The position numbers and the translations under genes are program-made. From Platanthera guangdongensis (Eukaryota > Streptophyta > Magnoliopsida > Asparagales > Orchidaceae), in assembly GCA_039583875.1 (NCBI GenBank), contig CM077152.1, forward strand, positions 15,363,059 to 15,427,058: a stretch of DNA of 64,000 nucleotides, written 5' to 3'. The first letter of the stretch is position 1; each line of letters opens with the position of its first letter. Below the pieces are notes generated by a model that saw only the letters and a list, made by a program, of their open reading frames with translations, did no database searches and had not been told where the DNA came from. Below are positions 10,554 through 22,595 of the stretch, piece after piece.

Positions 10554-12638
10554 TGTAACGCCCCGAAAATCAAAAGAGCGACGGGAGGTGTTTTGAGCCA
10601 AGTCTGGGACTTGGTAGAGGTCACACGGCCTGGGATACAGGCGTGTCCCAGGGGCGTGTCGTGCTCTGGTTCGACGATGGTCGTGTGGTCGACGGTGTGC
10701 AGTCGACGATCGTTGAACAACGAACACGGCCAGAGACACAGGCGTGTCCCAGGCCGTGTCCTACTCGGGTGGTTAGCCGAGATGTCTCGGGGGTGAAACA
10801 CGGCCTGGAGCCCAGGCATTTTCGGGTATGACACGGGCGTGTCATATGGGACACGGGCGTGTCCAATACCTATGTTCTTCACGGGTTGGTGTTGGTCCTG
10901 TGTCGATGGAGGAACACGGCCCGCTGCACGGCCGTGTACTAGTTGACACGGGCGTGTAAAACCTGACACGGGCGTGTCGAGAGCCCGTGTTCTTTTCGGG
11001 ACGCGATAGTTTCGGCGTCGAATGGGGCACACGGCCTTGGACACGGGCGTGTCACAAGCCGTGTTCGGCCCAGGTTTTGGATTTTAAGTTCGAATCGTGA
11101 CCGTTCGTTTCCTTATTTTGGGAACCAACGGCTCAGAGCTATTCTTGCTGGGATATACCCGGGAATGGGGCTTAGAAACCCTCATTCTATTTGGGTATTC
11201 TCTTTCTAAATTTCTAGAGAGAGGGGAGAGCAAGAAAGAAGAAGGAAGAGAGATCCGGCCACCGACGGAGCTTCGGAGCCCCAAATCGCAAGCCGAGTTC
11301 GGATCTACGGAGGCGAGGACATTGCGGTGCTTTTCATCTGCATAGATTTCCATGGCGCCAAAGAGGAATGCTAGGGTAACGATTCTCATCTTAGGACATG
11401 TGAAGTCCTCTTTTCCCTTGCATAGGAAGTCCGCTCTCGCTAGTTTGCGGTGAGTGTGAGGCGTTCCTTCGGGTAGACATGAATAATACTTGTTGTTTAG
11501 CATGTAGAGTCCATAATCGAGAAACGGACATAGGCATGATGTGTGAAGCCTACCCGGACAAGTTGGTCTGAATCGGTGATGTTGCATTGCATGAATGGCC
11601 GGAGAAGACTCCCTGTCGATGGTTGTTTTTCGGGTTTTCTACGCGGTAGATTGCAATAGGGAGCCTTGGGGACTAACTCCAATGTGCAACCGGAAAACTG
11701 GGCAGATGCGTGATTCTGCCATCTTGGTGGCCTGGGAACCAACTTGCACATAACCGGGTTATGTGAAGTGTGTGATCGAATTGGGACTCGGGGAAGTTTG
11801 ACCCGCGCCCATGTCTTAAGGTGGCAGGGTGGTGTGAGCAACGGGTTAGGCGGAACCGTACCCGCTCTATGTCGTTCAGTTAAAGAGACCTAAAGGTACT
11901 TGGCACTTGCCGTTGGCATAGATGGAGGGTATTAGGCAGTGGCTAGAAAGACCAAATGCTCACGAGATTTGTCGTCCAGGGGGCGGTGGTGAGACTGTAG
12001 ACTTTGACCGGGTTCACCAAGAATGTGCCCTGAGAGCACGGGGTGTGTGGTCGTGCGTGCCCATGCCTATGATGAAATGTTTTTACACTATACTGCTTGA
12101 TTATGCTAACAAAGTGCAGGGAAGGAGCATCGCCGCCCCGAGTTCGGGGGCGGGGTCGTTATAATTTGGTCAGCATAACTGACCGTTGCTTTTGTTTACC
12201 ACCGTTGCGGTGGATTGTTGCTTGCAGGTGCTGCAGAGACAAGCGGTAAATAGCGGCCAAAAGCCCATGTTGCTGAGCCGGTACTCGAAGGCCTAATTAT
12301 TAAATGTTTACTTATATTATTCATGTGTGACCGGCCTGCGTGCCAAAGTTTGGAAAACACTTTAATTTGAGTAAACTATTGTAATGCCATAAGGCCAAGT
12401 ATTGGTGTATTGTACGTTCATTCCTCCTGGGTTTGTTTAGTGGGCATTCATGCTTATTGCTGGGTTCTTTATTTTTGCAACTTTTAAATTGCTTCTGCTA
12501 GAATGTACTCTGTGTAGGATGTTTGTTATTGGCAGGATGGTTTCCATTGCGTAACCTTCCGGTCTGTCTGTGGTATATGGCGTCGGGCCCCGACCGGACC
12601 TACTGCTATATGCTATGTGACGGATAGGGGGTGTTACA
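10554..12638 (+). mobile_element. Solo LTR of a Tekay/Del-type Gypsy element
   Basis: About 2085 bp starting TGTAACGCCCC and ending GGGGTGTTACA, with 6-bp terminal inverted repeats TGTAAC/GTTACA. About 10620-11070 is packed with short palindromes of the form ACACGGGCGTGTC and GGCCGTGT, typical of Tekay/Del (chromovirus) LTRs. No internal coding sequence follows, so it is a solo LTR. Flanks are ACCGC (10549-10553) and CCCGT (12639-12643), only a three-of-five match, so the target duplication has decayed or the LTR formed by recombination between two elements. A fragment of a related LTR, same orientation, is at 54663-55319. Confidence 0.72.
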
Positions 12639-12660
12639 CCCGTCATGATCCCCTCCTGGA

Positions 12661-12672
12661 GGATATAAAAGG
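12661..12672 (+). promoter_or_regulatory. TATA box of the Tat-type 5' LTR
   Basis: ggatataaaagg with a start-like 'ctcataattcac' about 25-30 bases downstream, as expected for an LTR promoter. It is the main evidence that 12639-13200 is LTR and leader. Confidence 0.55.
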
Positions 12673-13251
12673 AGCCTCAGGGCCTCCTCATAATTCACTT
12701 TTTGGCTCCCGGTCTTCATCTTCCTCAGGCGATAGCTCTGCCGGACTCCTCCCTCAGATCATCCTCCAGCCACCTCGAGCCATCAGTGTGCCGTCAGGAG
12801 GAAAACACCCAAGTCCTGAAACGCGCGAAAGAAGGAGGAGGAAGACCACTGCGAGCGGGCAGGCGCTATAGCCGCGCTCCAAACTTCAAAGCTCCAGAAT
12901 CGCTTCTCGGATTCCAGTATCCAAGTTGCTCCCGCGGCGCAGCTTGTTGCCCGCTGGGAGCTGAAGTCTCTCTCTCCCCCCAAGTTGTAACGGGGAGAGG
13001 CATGTCTCCCCCGATTCTCCGAACACATTATAATCGCAAGCAGCTAGTGGACTTTGACCGGCACCGATCCGGTCACGTGGTTTTTTACTCGGTTGAGGTG
13101 TTTTCCACATCATCACATCTTGTGTCAAACCTTTTATTTTCATTGATTGTGTGCGCGCTCGGCCGCTCCATAAGCTAAGATGGTCCAAGTGAATCTGGTC
13201 CGACCGGGGCATCGAGTTAGCCCGCAACAGTTTTGCTCCGTCTGTGGGAAC

Positions 13252-13400
13252 ATGATTCCCAACATCCTTCAGAAGTCAAGAACCCCCCTGCAACATCCAA
13301 GCTCTGCTTCAATGGCGAAAAGAAGTGCTCGCGCTGCTAAAGGATCCGTCCCCGGTGGACGGACTGACCCGGTACGCACCCGCTCAATTATAGGCATACT
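13252..13400 (+). pseudogene. N-terminal gag of the Tat-type Gypsy (before Copia 2)
   Basis: Starts at ATG 13252 (MIPNILQKSRTP...) and stays open to 13400, where Copia 2 begins. 149 bases leave two bases of a codon. After the insertion and its duplicated ATACT, the base at 22601 completes that codon and the frame continues unbroken into the 22602 segment. This junction shows that Copia 2 interrupted a reading frame that was open here. Confidence 0.8.
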
Positions 13401-15095
13401 TGTTGGGTATTGTATCCACAATGTACCTGATTTGAAAAAGCCTCTGGACAAGCTAAGGTCAATAGACTATGTATTTGATAAAATCCTTCTAGTTGTGCTT
13501 GCAGTTTTTCCACGCTAAGTGCACACCAATGTCAGGGTGCAGTAGGTCAATATACACGGGTCTGCACGACGTAATCCTTCATTGAGCAGATCAGTGTGTT
13601 GGCCTACGTGCACTCTCTCTATTGGAGTGCACTTATTTTCAAGCACAGGGCTGTAAATATGCAGGAGCAGACAAGGAGCAAGGATGAGTCAAGGAGCATC
13701 TCACAGGTGGAAAGACGAAAATTCGTCTAAGTTAGAATCGACGAGAATCACCAAGTGATTCTCGCCGATTCGGCGAGAATCACTTGGGATTCTCGTCGAT
13801 TCGTCGAGAATCAGAAGTTGATTCTCGCCGAACTCGATCCAGCAACTTCTAAGCAAGCACCTCTGCGTCTAAGTAAGAATCGACGAGAATCACTTAGTGA
13901 TTCTCGCCGATTCGGCGAGAATCACTAGTGATTCTCATCGAATCGACGAGAATCACTGGTTGATTCTCGCCGTCTCGACCTGGCTTAAAGCAGTGCGTGC
14001 AACCAAGGCAAATTCGACGAGAATCATCTTTGATTCTCTCCGAATCGTCGAGAATCACCTTTGATTCTCGGCGACTCGGCGAGAATCACTTTCGATTCTC
14101 ACCGATTTTGACTTGGCATTTTTTCTGGAAATTCCTGAACCGGATTCTGCCGCTGTTAAATTCCTGGACCGGGATTTGGGGACTTCTATTGTGGGTCCCA
14201 CAAACGGTCATATTGGGAAACTTCTACAGTATTTATATACAGGTATTTTGAACGGAATACCTACAGAGAAAGAAGCCGAGCGAGCGGAAACCCTAATATC
14301 GCGAAATCTCTCCGCCGCCTCCGTCGCCGCTCGCGCAAGTCCGTCGCCGCCGCTGATCGTTCTTCTTCCCGATCTCCGGCGACAGAAGCTTAGCAAAGCT
14401 TGCGTCTCACGCGTCTATCCAGAGATCTCTTGTCTCTCGATTTGTTGACCGGGAAAAACCCCCCCCCCCCGTCCGAATCGATCGAGACGACCGATCCTAG
14501 AGTGACCGTTGGTAGACCTAGTTTGCTTCGCAAAGAAGTTTGGATCTCAAAGCACTGCAGCAGCGCACCTTCGTTGCCGCCGACTCCGAACCAAGCCGCC
14601 GCTCGGATTGCCGCCGCCGGTTCCGGGAGATCCTCTCCAAGAGAGACCAAGGTTGTAGACTCTTCATCGACTTCAAGAACACGTCGTCGGACAAAGAGGA
14701 ACACTGTAGTCTCCATAAGAAGTTTGTATCACGTGTACACTCTATATTTAATTTCGTTGTAAAGGAACTTTTGTTCCGTGTTTTAAGGGTTGGGTGCAAC
14801 CCGTTTTGTGGGAGTGTTGACTCTCACGTGTGGAAGGGCTCCTTCCGTTAGTGAAGGGATTGGATTTCAATCCCGTTGGAGAAGTGACCGAGTCGTCCCT
14901 TGTTGGGGAGATAGGTCGAAGGGGGAAAGTGGATGTACCCAAGTCGGGGAACCACTATAAATTTGCTGTGTTTTCTGTGTGTTGTGCTCTTTATTTTTAT
15001 TGTGCAGGTACTCTCGTAAATTCCGCAAAAGCACTACTCGTCACCTATTCCCCCCCCCCCCATAGGTGCACATAGCTGACACTAGGTGGACTTTC
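13401..15095 (+). repeat. 5' LTR of Copia 2
   Basis: 1695 bp. U3 carries the palindrome array (13731-14112). A TATA-like tatttatata lies at about 14229. C-rich runs near 14459 and 15052 differ in length from the 3' copy. Short open frames on both strands (for example 14113 and 14400) recur identically in the 3' LTR and are not genes. Confidence 0.92.
13731..14112. repeat. Array of GATTCTCG/CGAGAATC palindromes in Copia 2 LTR
   Basis: Many alternating copies of GATTCTCG and its complement CGAGAATC, joined by short centres (for example 'gattctcgccgattcggcgagaatc'), form a run of self-complementary units about 25-30 bp long. The same array is in the 3' LTR (21232-21612) with only a few changes. 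Position in U3 upstream of the TATA box suggests a cis-regulatory or hairpin-forming role. Palindromic motifs are reported in Sirevirus LTRs, but I do not recognise this particular motif. Confidence 0.85.
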
Positions 15096-15098
15096 AAG

Positions 15099-15110
15099 TG
15101 GTATCAGAGG
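15099..15110 (+). promoter_or_regulatory. Primer binding site of Copia 2
   Basis: tggtatcagagg begins three bases after the 5' LTR and matches the initiator-methionine tRNA primer site. Confidence 0.85.
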
Positions 15111-15188
15111 GAGGTTACTCATCAAAAAAGTTAACACCTTGAGTAGAATCCTGCCCCTAGTGTCAAAAGAAGAAGACAAATATCTACT

Positions 15189-17470
15189 ATGGACGGGCTC
15201 AAGTACTCCGGCAAGATCCCAGTGTGCAACCGACTCAACTTTCCGATCTGGAAGGAAAGAATCAGATTTTACATGGAAGCAGTCGATCCTCGACTCTTCA
15301 TGATTGTGGAGGAAGGACTTATGTCCCCACTAAGGCCTCCACCATCGATCCCACCAAGAAGGTGCCGAAGACACTTTCTGAAATGGACAAAGACGAGATG
15401 GTACTCGTGGGACTGGACAAGAAGGCACGAAACATTCTGGTGAGCGCAGTTGATGATTCCATGATGCAAAATTTCAGCAACTGCAGGACTGCTCAGGAGA
15501 TCTGACAGTGCCTGATCATCCTAATGGAGGGCACGGATGAAGTGAGGGATGATCGGAGATCCCTCCTGAACCAAAAATATGAGGCCTTCAGGCAAAGGCC
15601 TAAGGAAGAGATCGGAGTCACATACGAGAACTTCCTGAAGATTGTCAACGCCCTCAAGGGCTACGGAAGAGTGTTCACCAATGGTGAACTCAATGACAAA
15701 TTCCTTAGGTCCCTTACAAAGGAATGGGACACAAAGATCTGCGCCATCAGAGAATTTGGCAGACTAGCAGAAACTGATCCACAGATCCTGTTTGGGAAGC
15801 TGATGTCCTATGAACTCCAGCTGAACACCAGGAAGGCAGAGGAAGAAGCAGAGAAGGCTGCTGCAAAAGAAAAGATTGTGGCCCTAAAAGCCAGTTACTC
15901 CCGAAAGGGCAAGGGTGCGATGTCATACCGTGCGAGGAGTAAGGAAGAGGAGGAGGACTCTGAACCATGCTCCTCCGGCTCAGAACTGTCGGAGGAGGAT
16001 TTCTCCCTCATCACCCGAGAGTTCAAGAAGTTCCTCAAGATGAGGAATCAAAGAAAGAAAGACAGCTCCTCCTCCAGGCATCAGAAGAAAAATTATTCTT
16101 CTGACAGGTATGCATCTAAACCTAACAAACATCGTTCTTCTGATATTATTTGCTTTGGATGCAATAAGCCAGGACACGTCGTGGCCGACTGCCATCAAAG
16201 CAAAAGAGAAAAAGGGAAAGGAGAGGAGCTCAAATCCTCCAGAGATAAGAAGAAGGAGCGGAGCTATATCGCAAGAAGGCCAAAGACACTAAGTGAGTCT
16301 GATTCCTCAGACTCCAGTGATGATGAGGAGGCTTACTTCGGGCTGGTGGGTCGCTCGGACTCAGAAGGAGAATGCCCCCCATTTACTGGGAAGGTAAAAG
16401 CTCACACCCCTCTCTCCGACTCCGACTCTGATCCTGAGTCTCAGGATGATGAACCTGAGGATGGCCCTTCAGCCCGTGAAGCTGAGCTCCTCGAGAAGTA
16501 TGAGCTTCTGCTCAACACTTTCGATGAGTGCCGAAAGAGACTGAAGGCTGAGAAGAAGGAAGTAAAATTCCTTAAGGGTGAGTGTGTATCCCTAAGGGAA
16601 GAGGTCACTGGCTTGATTTCTCTCCGACAGAAACACCTAGACCTGACTTCCAAGCATTCAGAGTCTTTGAAGCTCCTTGATCTAAAGCAGGAGGAAGTCG
16701 ACAAGTTGGAAGAACTACTTGCGGCAGAAAGGAAGATCGTCAAGAGCTTCTCCATGCCAAAAACAGTTCTTCCAGTCGTTAATACCTTCTCTGCTCAGGC
16801 CAAAGGAGCTGGCTTGGGGCATATAGAGGTACCTGGTTCTTCATCTAGGAGAAACAAGAACCAGAGGAAGAATAAGGCCACCAAGAAGGCCTCTGCTGAT
16901 GAAAAGGGTAAGGCTCCTCTTAGTCCTGTTGCGTTCAGAAAGCCTGGCTTTCCTTGCAACCAACACGACTTTGAGTCAACATTTGGGCATCATTTCCGGC
17001 CCTCGGTTGCAAAGCCAAAGAGCCGGTATGACGGTTGGAACTTTCCCCGGAACTTCGGTGAGAGTGCCTTCAAGGCACCTTATGAGGAAATCCACATAGG
17101 AAATTATGGTCCGTTCTCTAGCGGCCATAATGGAAAGCAGGCACCAAAAGCCAAGCCTGTTATACAGAAGGTGACAAAGTCATGCGACTGTTGTCACCAT
17201 GAGGCCTCCACCTCCAGATCCAAGGCCCCAGCAGTACCCACCGTTCCCAGGGTAAGGCAGGAGCCTAGGAAGAGGTACAACAGATTTGACTGTTGGTGCT
17301 GTGGCAAAGTCGGTCACTTTGCCGTGGATTGTTGGTTTAATCCAAGGAACTACGAGACTCCCCATGTTAGCAATGCGAGACCGACCACTCGTAGGGTTAA
17401 CCAACCGAGGGGGAGTGTGCTAACCAGGAATCTAGGACCCAAGTTCGATTGGGTTCCTAAGGCAAATTAA
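15189..17470 (+). pseudogene. Copia 2 gag (two zinc knuckles), broken
   Basis: Starts at ATG 15189 (MDGLKYSGKIP...). A frameshift near 15325-15335 moves the frame, and TGA 15503-15505 falls where Trp is expected after AQEI. The frame is then open from 15506 to TAA 17468. Order: UBN2-like gag; first knuckle CFGCNKPGHVVADC near 16150; acidic Ser/Asp/Glu-rich region; coiled-coil stretch rich in Lys/Glu/Leu (about 16480-16750); second knuckle CWCCGKVGHFAVDC near 17290. The long gag with two knuckles and a coiled coil fits Sireviruses. It ends WVPKAN, then a short pyrimidine-rich 'ttttgttttgcag' precedes pol in another frame. Confidence 0.88.
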
Positions 17471-17477
17471 TTTTGTT

Positions 17478-20400
17478 TTGCAGGAATGTCCAAAGGCCAC
17501 CAAAACGCCAATCTGGTATTTGGACAGTGGATGCTCCCGGCATATGACCGGGACAAGAAGCCTGCTGCGTGATTACACTCCAGTCGAGAATGGACCAAAA
17601 GTCATCTTTGGAGGGTCAGATCGAGGAGTCACCAGAGGTTATGGTATGATTTCCAACGGTATAATCTCTATCACCGACGTGGCTTATGTTGAAGGGTTAA
17701 ACCATAACCTGATCAGTGTAAGTCAGTTATGTGATAAAGGTTATGACGTTAAGTTCTGCAAGGATAAATGTCTGATAATTTCACGTACCTCTTCTGAAAC
17801 GGTATTATCAGGCATTAGGAGCAGAAATATCTTTTGTTTAGATTTTCTCAGCTTAGATTCATCTACCCCCGTATGCCTTGTGGCAATAGGCAGTGCATCT
17901 CTTTGTGAACAATGACACAAGAGATTGGCACATATTAATTTCAAGACAATTAGTATGCTGTTTTTGAAGGACTTGGTAAGGGATGCTCCCAGTATCAAGT
18001 GCATCAAAGATAGCCCATGTCCTGCATGCCAGATGGGCAAACAGACTCGGGCTACCTTTAAGAGCATCGCTGACAAAGACTCTTCCCGATGTCTTTACCT
18101 TTTGCATATGGACTTGTTTGGTCCAATGCAAGTTCATAGCTTGGGAGGCAAGTCATATACGCTAGTGATAGTTGATGATCATTCTCGGTTTACATGGGTG
18201 TTCTTTTTGAAACAAAAGTCAGATACGTTTGACATCTTCACTAATTTTGTCAAGCAGGTTCAGAACGAATTTAACTGCTCCGTGGTCAAAATCAGAAGTG
18301 ACCATGGAACAGAATTTGAATCTGGTGCAATGACAGAATTTTGTGAAGAACAAGGTATCTTTCATGAGTTTTCCTCCCCGCGCACTCCTCAGCAAAATGG
18401 AGTTGCGGAGAGGAGAAATAGAACTCTCATTGAAGCCTGCACGACAATGTTGAAAGACGCTTCTCTCCCGGAATACTTCTGGGCAGAGGGTGTCAATACT
18501 GCATGTCATGTACAAAACCGAGCATTGATCAACAAACATCATCGTAAGGCGCCCTACGAGCTACTGAAAGGCAGGAAACCAACCATGTCCTACTTGAGGA
18601 TTTTTGGTTGCAGATGCTATGTACTGAATAATGGGAAGTACCCGCGTACTAAATTCGGTGAAAAATGCTTCGAAGGCATATTCATGGGCTATAGTTCCCA
18701 TAGTCGGGCATATAGGGTCTTCAATAAGAAAACCCTAGTGGTAGAAGAATCAATAAATGTTGTTTTTGATGAAGGAAGTTTGCTTAACAGCAATTCTTCC
18801 AGTAGTATTCTTGAAGATGCAGGTGCTAGACTTGAACAGCTGAGTCTGGATGAGACCGCTAAAGATGACGCTCCCAAGTACGTCAAAGTTTCCACCTCCA
18901 CGTCATCTGAAAATGTTGAAGATCAAGATGAGACAAATCTCTTAGAAGAAAGAGAAGCCTAAGAAGTAGTTGAAGCTCCAGACGCCAGACTTCTAGAGCT
19001 CCGGCACGTGAGAGATCATCCTAGAGATCAGATCATCGGGGATCCTCGTGCTGGTGTCAGAACTCGAAGAGGTACAGTTAACGAAGTATTGCATCTTAGC
19101 TTCCTGTCACAGGTTGAGCCAAAGAAGTTCGACGAGGCGAACAAGGATGCAGCATGGATTCTGGCCATGCAAGAGGAACTACATCAATTCGAACGTTGCA
19201 AGGTTTGGACGCTGGTTCCCAGACCATACAAGCAGAATGTGATTGGCACGAAGTGGATCTTCAGAAACAAGCTGGATGAACATGGTGTCATCGTAAAGAA
19301 CAAGGCCAGGCTGGTGGCTCAAGGTTACAGACAGGAGGAAGGGATTGACTTCGACCAGACCTTCGCACCAGTAGCAAGGCTCGAGGCAATCAGGTTGTTC
19401 CTGGCGTATGCTTCACACAAAGGATTCACAGTCTATCAAATGGATGTGAAATCGGCATTCCTGAACGGAGACCTGAAAGAGGAAGTATACGTCGCTCAAC
19501 CCCCAGGTTTTGTCGATCCTACTTATCCTAATCACGTTTATTCTCTTAATAAGGCTTATATGGGTTGAAACAAGCTCCACGAGCTTGGTATGAGATATTA
19601 TCTAGTTTTCTTCTTGAGAACAAGTTCTCCAGAGGTAAAATAGATAAAACATTGTTTCTCAGGGAAGTCAAAGGCAAGATTTTGCTGGTGCAAATCTATG
19701 TCGATGACATAATATTCGGCTCAACGGACAACAATCTTTGCAAAAAGTTCTCTAAACTTATGCAAGGAAAGTTTGAAATGAGCAGTATGGGAGAGCTCAA
19801 GTATTTCTTAGGACTTCAAGTGAAACAGTCTGAGGATGGAATCTTCATCTCTCAGACGAAGTTCACAAATGAACTCCTTAAGAAATTCGGTATGGAGAGT
19901 GCAACCTCTATGAGGACTCCAATGGGATCCACCATGTCTCTGGATAAGGATGAGAAAGGTAAACCTTTCGATGAAACCAAATACAGAAGCATCATTGGAT
20001 CCCTGCTCTACCTTACTGCCAGTCGACCGGATATTATGTTCTCCACATGTGTCTGTGCCCGATATCAGGTGAACACTAAGGAATCTCACTATGTCGCTGC
20101 AAAGCGAATTCTGAGATACCTTAAAGGTACTCCTAATCTTGGCTTGTGGTACCCGAGAAACAATGATGTCGAGCTAATAGGCTTTTCAGATGCTGATTTT
20201 GCAGGGAGCAGGGATGACAGGAAAAGCACCTCCGGGACGTGTCAATTCCTCGGCAGGAGGCTTATCTCATGGAACAGCAAGAAACAGAATTGTGTTGCAA
20301 CCTCCACAGCAGAGTCAGAGTACATCTCGGCAGGAAGCTGTTGCGCACAACTTCTATGGATCAGAAACCAGCTAGCCGACTACGACCTTCAGTTCAAGGA

Positions 20401-20644
20401 AGTACCCATGTACTGCGACTCCTCAAGTGCAATTGCCATTGCCAACAATCCGGTTTCGCACAGCAGAACGAAGCATATCGAAGTACGCTACCACTTCATT
20501 CGGGAGCACGTGGAGAACAAAGATATCTCTCTCTGTTATGTCCCCACGGACAAGCAGATTGCTGATATATTCACAAAGCCCCTAGACGAGGCCAAGTTCA
20601 ATCTTTTCAAGACTGAATTGGGGATGCTCAATTATGAGGAATGA
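17478..20644 (+). pseudogene. Copia 2 pol (protease-integrase-RT-RNase H), broken
   Basis: Protease YLDSGCSRHMTG near 17517; pre-integrase HKRLAHINF after TGA 17913; integrase with all three acidic residues (HMDLFGP, RSDHGTEFE, NGVAERRN); reverse transcriptase [13 protein letters not shown] and YVDDIIFG; RNase H with CDSSSAIAIANNP near the end. Defects: TGA 17913-17915 in a Trp context, TAA 18960-18962, and a one-base loss near 19557 within 'aaggcttatatggg' that shifts into the frame of 19565-20644. Everything else is open, so the element decayed recently. Confidence 0.9.
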
Positions 20645-20677
20645 AGACTACAGAGGCTCCAGGCCCGTGCAAGAACT

Positions 20678-20902
20678 GAGGGGGAGCAAAGGGTAAAACG
20701 CTACAGACCCCGATTTGTAGAAGCCGAAAAGGGGGAGATTACCCTCTCGGCTAAGGCTAAGGTGGCTCCAAGCTTGCTCCCAAGAAATTGGTATTGGTAA
20801 TGGATAACTCACTTAACTCTCTTTTCAGTTTATGGTTTTCATTCTCATCTGTTCTATTCACCTTAGCTTGTAGGGTTTAGGCTTCTTCAAATAGGGGGAG
20901 AT
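20678..20902 (+). promoter_or_regulatory. Multiple polypurine tracts before 3' LTR of Copia 2
   Basis: Three G-rich purine runs lie between the pol stop and the 3' LTR: gagggggagc (20678), gaaaagggggagatt (20726) and atagggggagat (20891), the last abutting the LTR. Repeated polypurine tracts are a described Sirevirus feature. The remaining 20645-20900 sequence is non-coding. Confidence 0.75.
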
Positions 20903-22595
20903 TGTTGGGTATTGTATCCACAATGTACCTGATTTGAAGAAGCCCCTGGACAAGCTAAGGTCAATAGACTATGTATTTGATAAAATCCTTCTAGTTGTGC
21001 TTGCAGTTTTTCCACGCTAAGTGCACACCAATGTCAGGGTGCAGTAGGTCAATATACACGGGTCTGCACGACGTAATCCTTCGTTGAGCAGATCAGTGTG
21101 TTGGCCTATGTGTACTCTCTCTATTGGAGTGCACTTATTTTCAAGCACAGGGCTGTAAATATGCAGGAGCAGACAAGGAGCAAGGATGGGTCAAGGAGCA
21201 TCTCACAGGTGGAAAGACGAAAATTCGTCTAAGTTAGAATCGACGAGAATCACCAAGTGATTCTCGCCGATTCGGCGAGAATCACTTGGGATTCTCGCCG
21301 ATTCGTCGAGAATCAGAAGTTGACTCTCGCCGAACTCGATCCAGCAACTTCTAAGCAAGCACCTCTGCGTCTAAGTAAGAATCGACGAGAATCACTTAGT
21401 GATTCTCGCCGATTCGGCGAGAATCACTAGTGATTCTCGTCGAATCGACGAGAATCACTGGTTGATTCTCGCCGTATCGACCTGGCTTAAAGCAGTGCGT
21501 GCAACCAAGGCAAATTCGACGAGAATCATCTTTGATTCTCTCTGAATCGTCGAGAATCACCTTTGATTCTCGGCGACTCGGCGAGAATCACTTTCGATTC
21601 TCACCGATTTTGACTTGGCATTTTTTCTGGAAATTCCTGAACCGGATTCTGCCGCTGTTAAATTCCTGGACCGGGATTTGGGGACTTCTATTGTGGGTCC
21701 CACAAACGGTCATATTGGGAAACTTCTACAGTATTTATATACAGGTATTTTGAACGGAATACCTACAGAGAAAGAAGCCGAGCGAGCGGAAACCCTAATA
21801 TCGCGAAATCTCTCCGCCGCCTCCGTCGCCGCTCGCGCAAGTACGTCGCCGCCGCTGATCGTTCTTCTTCCCGATCTCCGGCGACAGAAGCTTAGCACAG
21901 CTTGCGTCTCACGTGTCTATCCAGAGATCTCTTGTCTCTCGATTTGTTGACCGGGAAAAACCCCCCCGTCCGAATCGATCGAGACGACCGATCCTAGAGT
22001 GACCGTTGGTAGACCTAGTTTGCTTCGCAAAGAAGTTTGGATCTCAAAGCACTGCAGCAGCGCACCTTCGTTGCCGCCGACTCCGAACCAAGCCGCCGCT
22101 CGGATTGCCGCCGCCGGTTCCGGGAGATCCTCTCCAAGAGAGACCAAGGTTGTAGACTCTTCATCGACTTCAAGAACACGTCGTCGGACAAAGAGGAACA
22201 CCGTAGTCTCCATAAGAAGTTTGTATCACATGTACACTCTATATTTAATTTCGTTGTAAAGGAACTTTTGTTCCGTATTGTAAGGGTTGGGTGCAACCCG
22301 TTTTGTGGGAGTGTTGACTCTCACGTGTGGAAGGGCTCCTTCCGTTAGTGAAGGGATTGGATTTCAATCCCGTTGGAGAAGTGATCGAGTCGTCCCTTGT
22401 TGGGGAGATAGGTCGAAGGGGGAAAGTGGATGTACCCAAGTCGGGGAACCACTATAAATTTGCTGTATTTTCTGTGTGATGTGCTCTTTATTTTTATTGT
22501 GCAGGTACTCTCGTAAATTCCGCAAAAGCACTACTCGTCACCTATTCCCCCCCCCCCCCCATAGGTGCACATAGCTGACACTAGGTGGACTTTCA
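20903..22595 (+). repeat. 3' LTR of Copia 2
   Basis: 1693 bp, same ends and palindrome array as the 5' LTR. Followed by target duplication ATACT (22596-22600) and then the remainder of the host gag frame. Confidence 0.92.

Larger units (their letters stand above)
13401..22595 (+). mobile_element. Copia LTR retrotransposon 2 (Sirevirus-like, 9.2 kb)
   Basis: 5' LTR 13401-15095, 3' LTR 20903-22595, both starting TGTTGGGTATTG and ending TTTCA. Target duplication ATACT at 13396-13400 and 22596-22600. Primer site tggtatcagagg from 15099. A long gag with two zinc knuckles, a gag stop before pol, long LTRs and several polypurine tracts ahead of the 3' LTR point to the Sirevirus/Maximus lineage. LTRs differ by roughly 20 substitutions (about 1.3% by eye), mostly transitions, plus homopolymer-C length. 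The coding frame carries stops and frameshifts, so it is non-autonomous now. Confidence 0.93.

Noticed and set aside
9783..11044. Overlapping long open frames (207-348 codons) on both strands in GC-rich DNA
   Set aside because: Produced by an 81-bp repeat whose period is a multiple of three; products are Ala/Arg/Gly/Pro repeats and the frames cross into a Tekay LTR.
17464..17485. Spliced gag-pol junction in Copia 2 ('ttttgttttgcag' before pol)
   Set aside because: The acceptor-like string is present, but no matching donor could be assigned and a gag stop before pol is normal in Sireviruses. Left as unproven.
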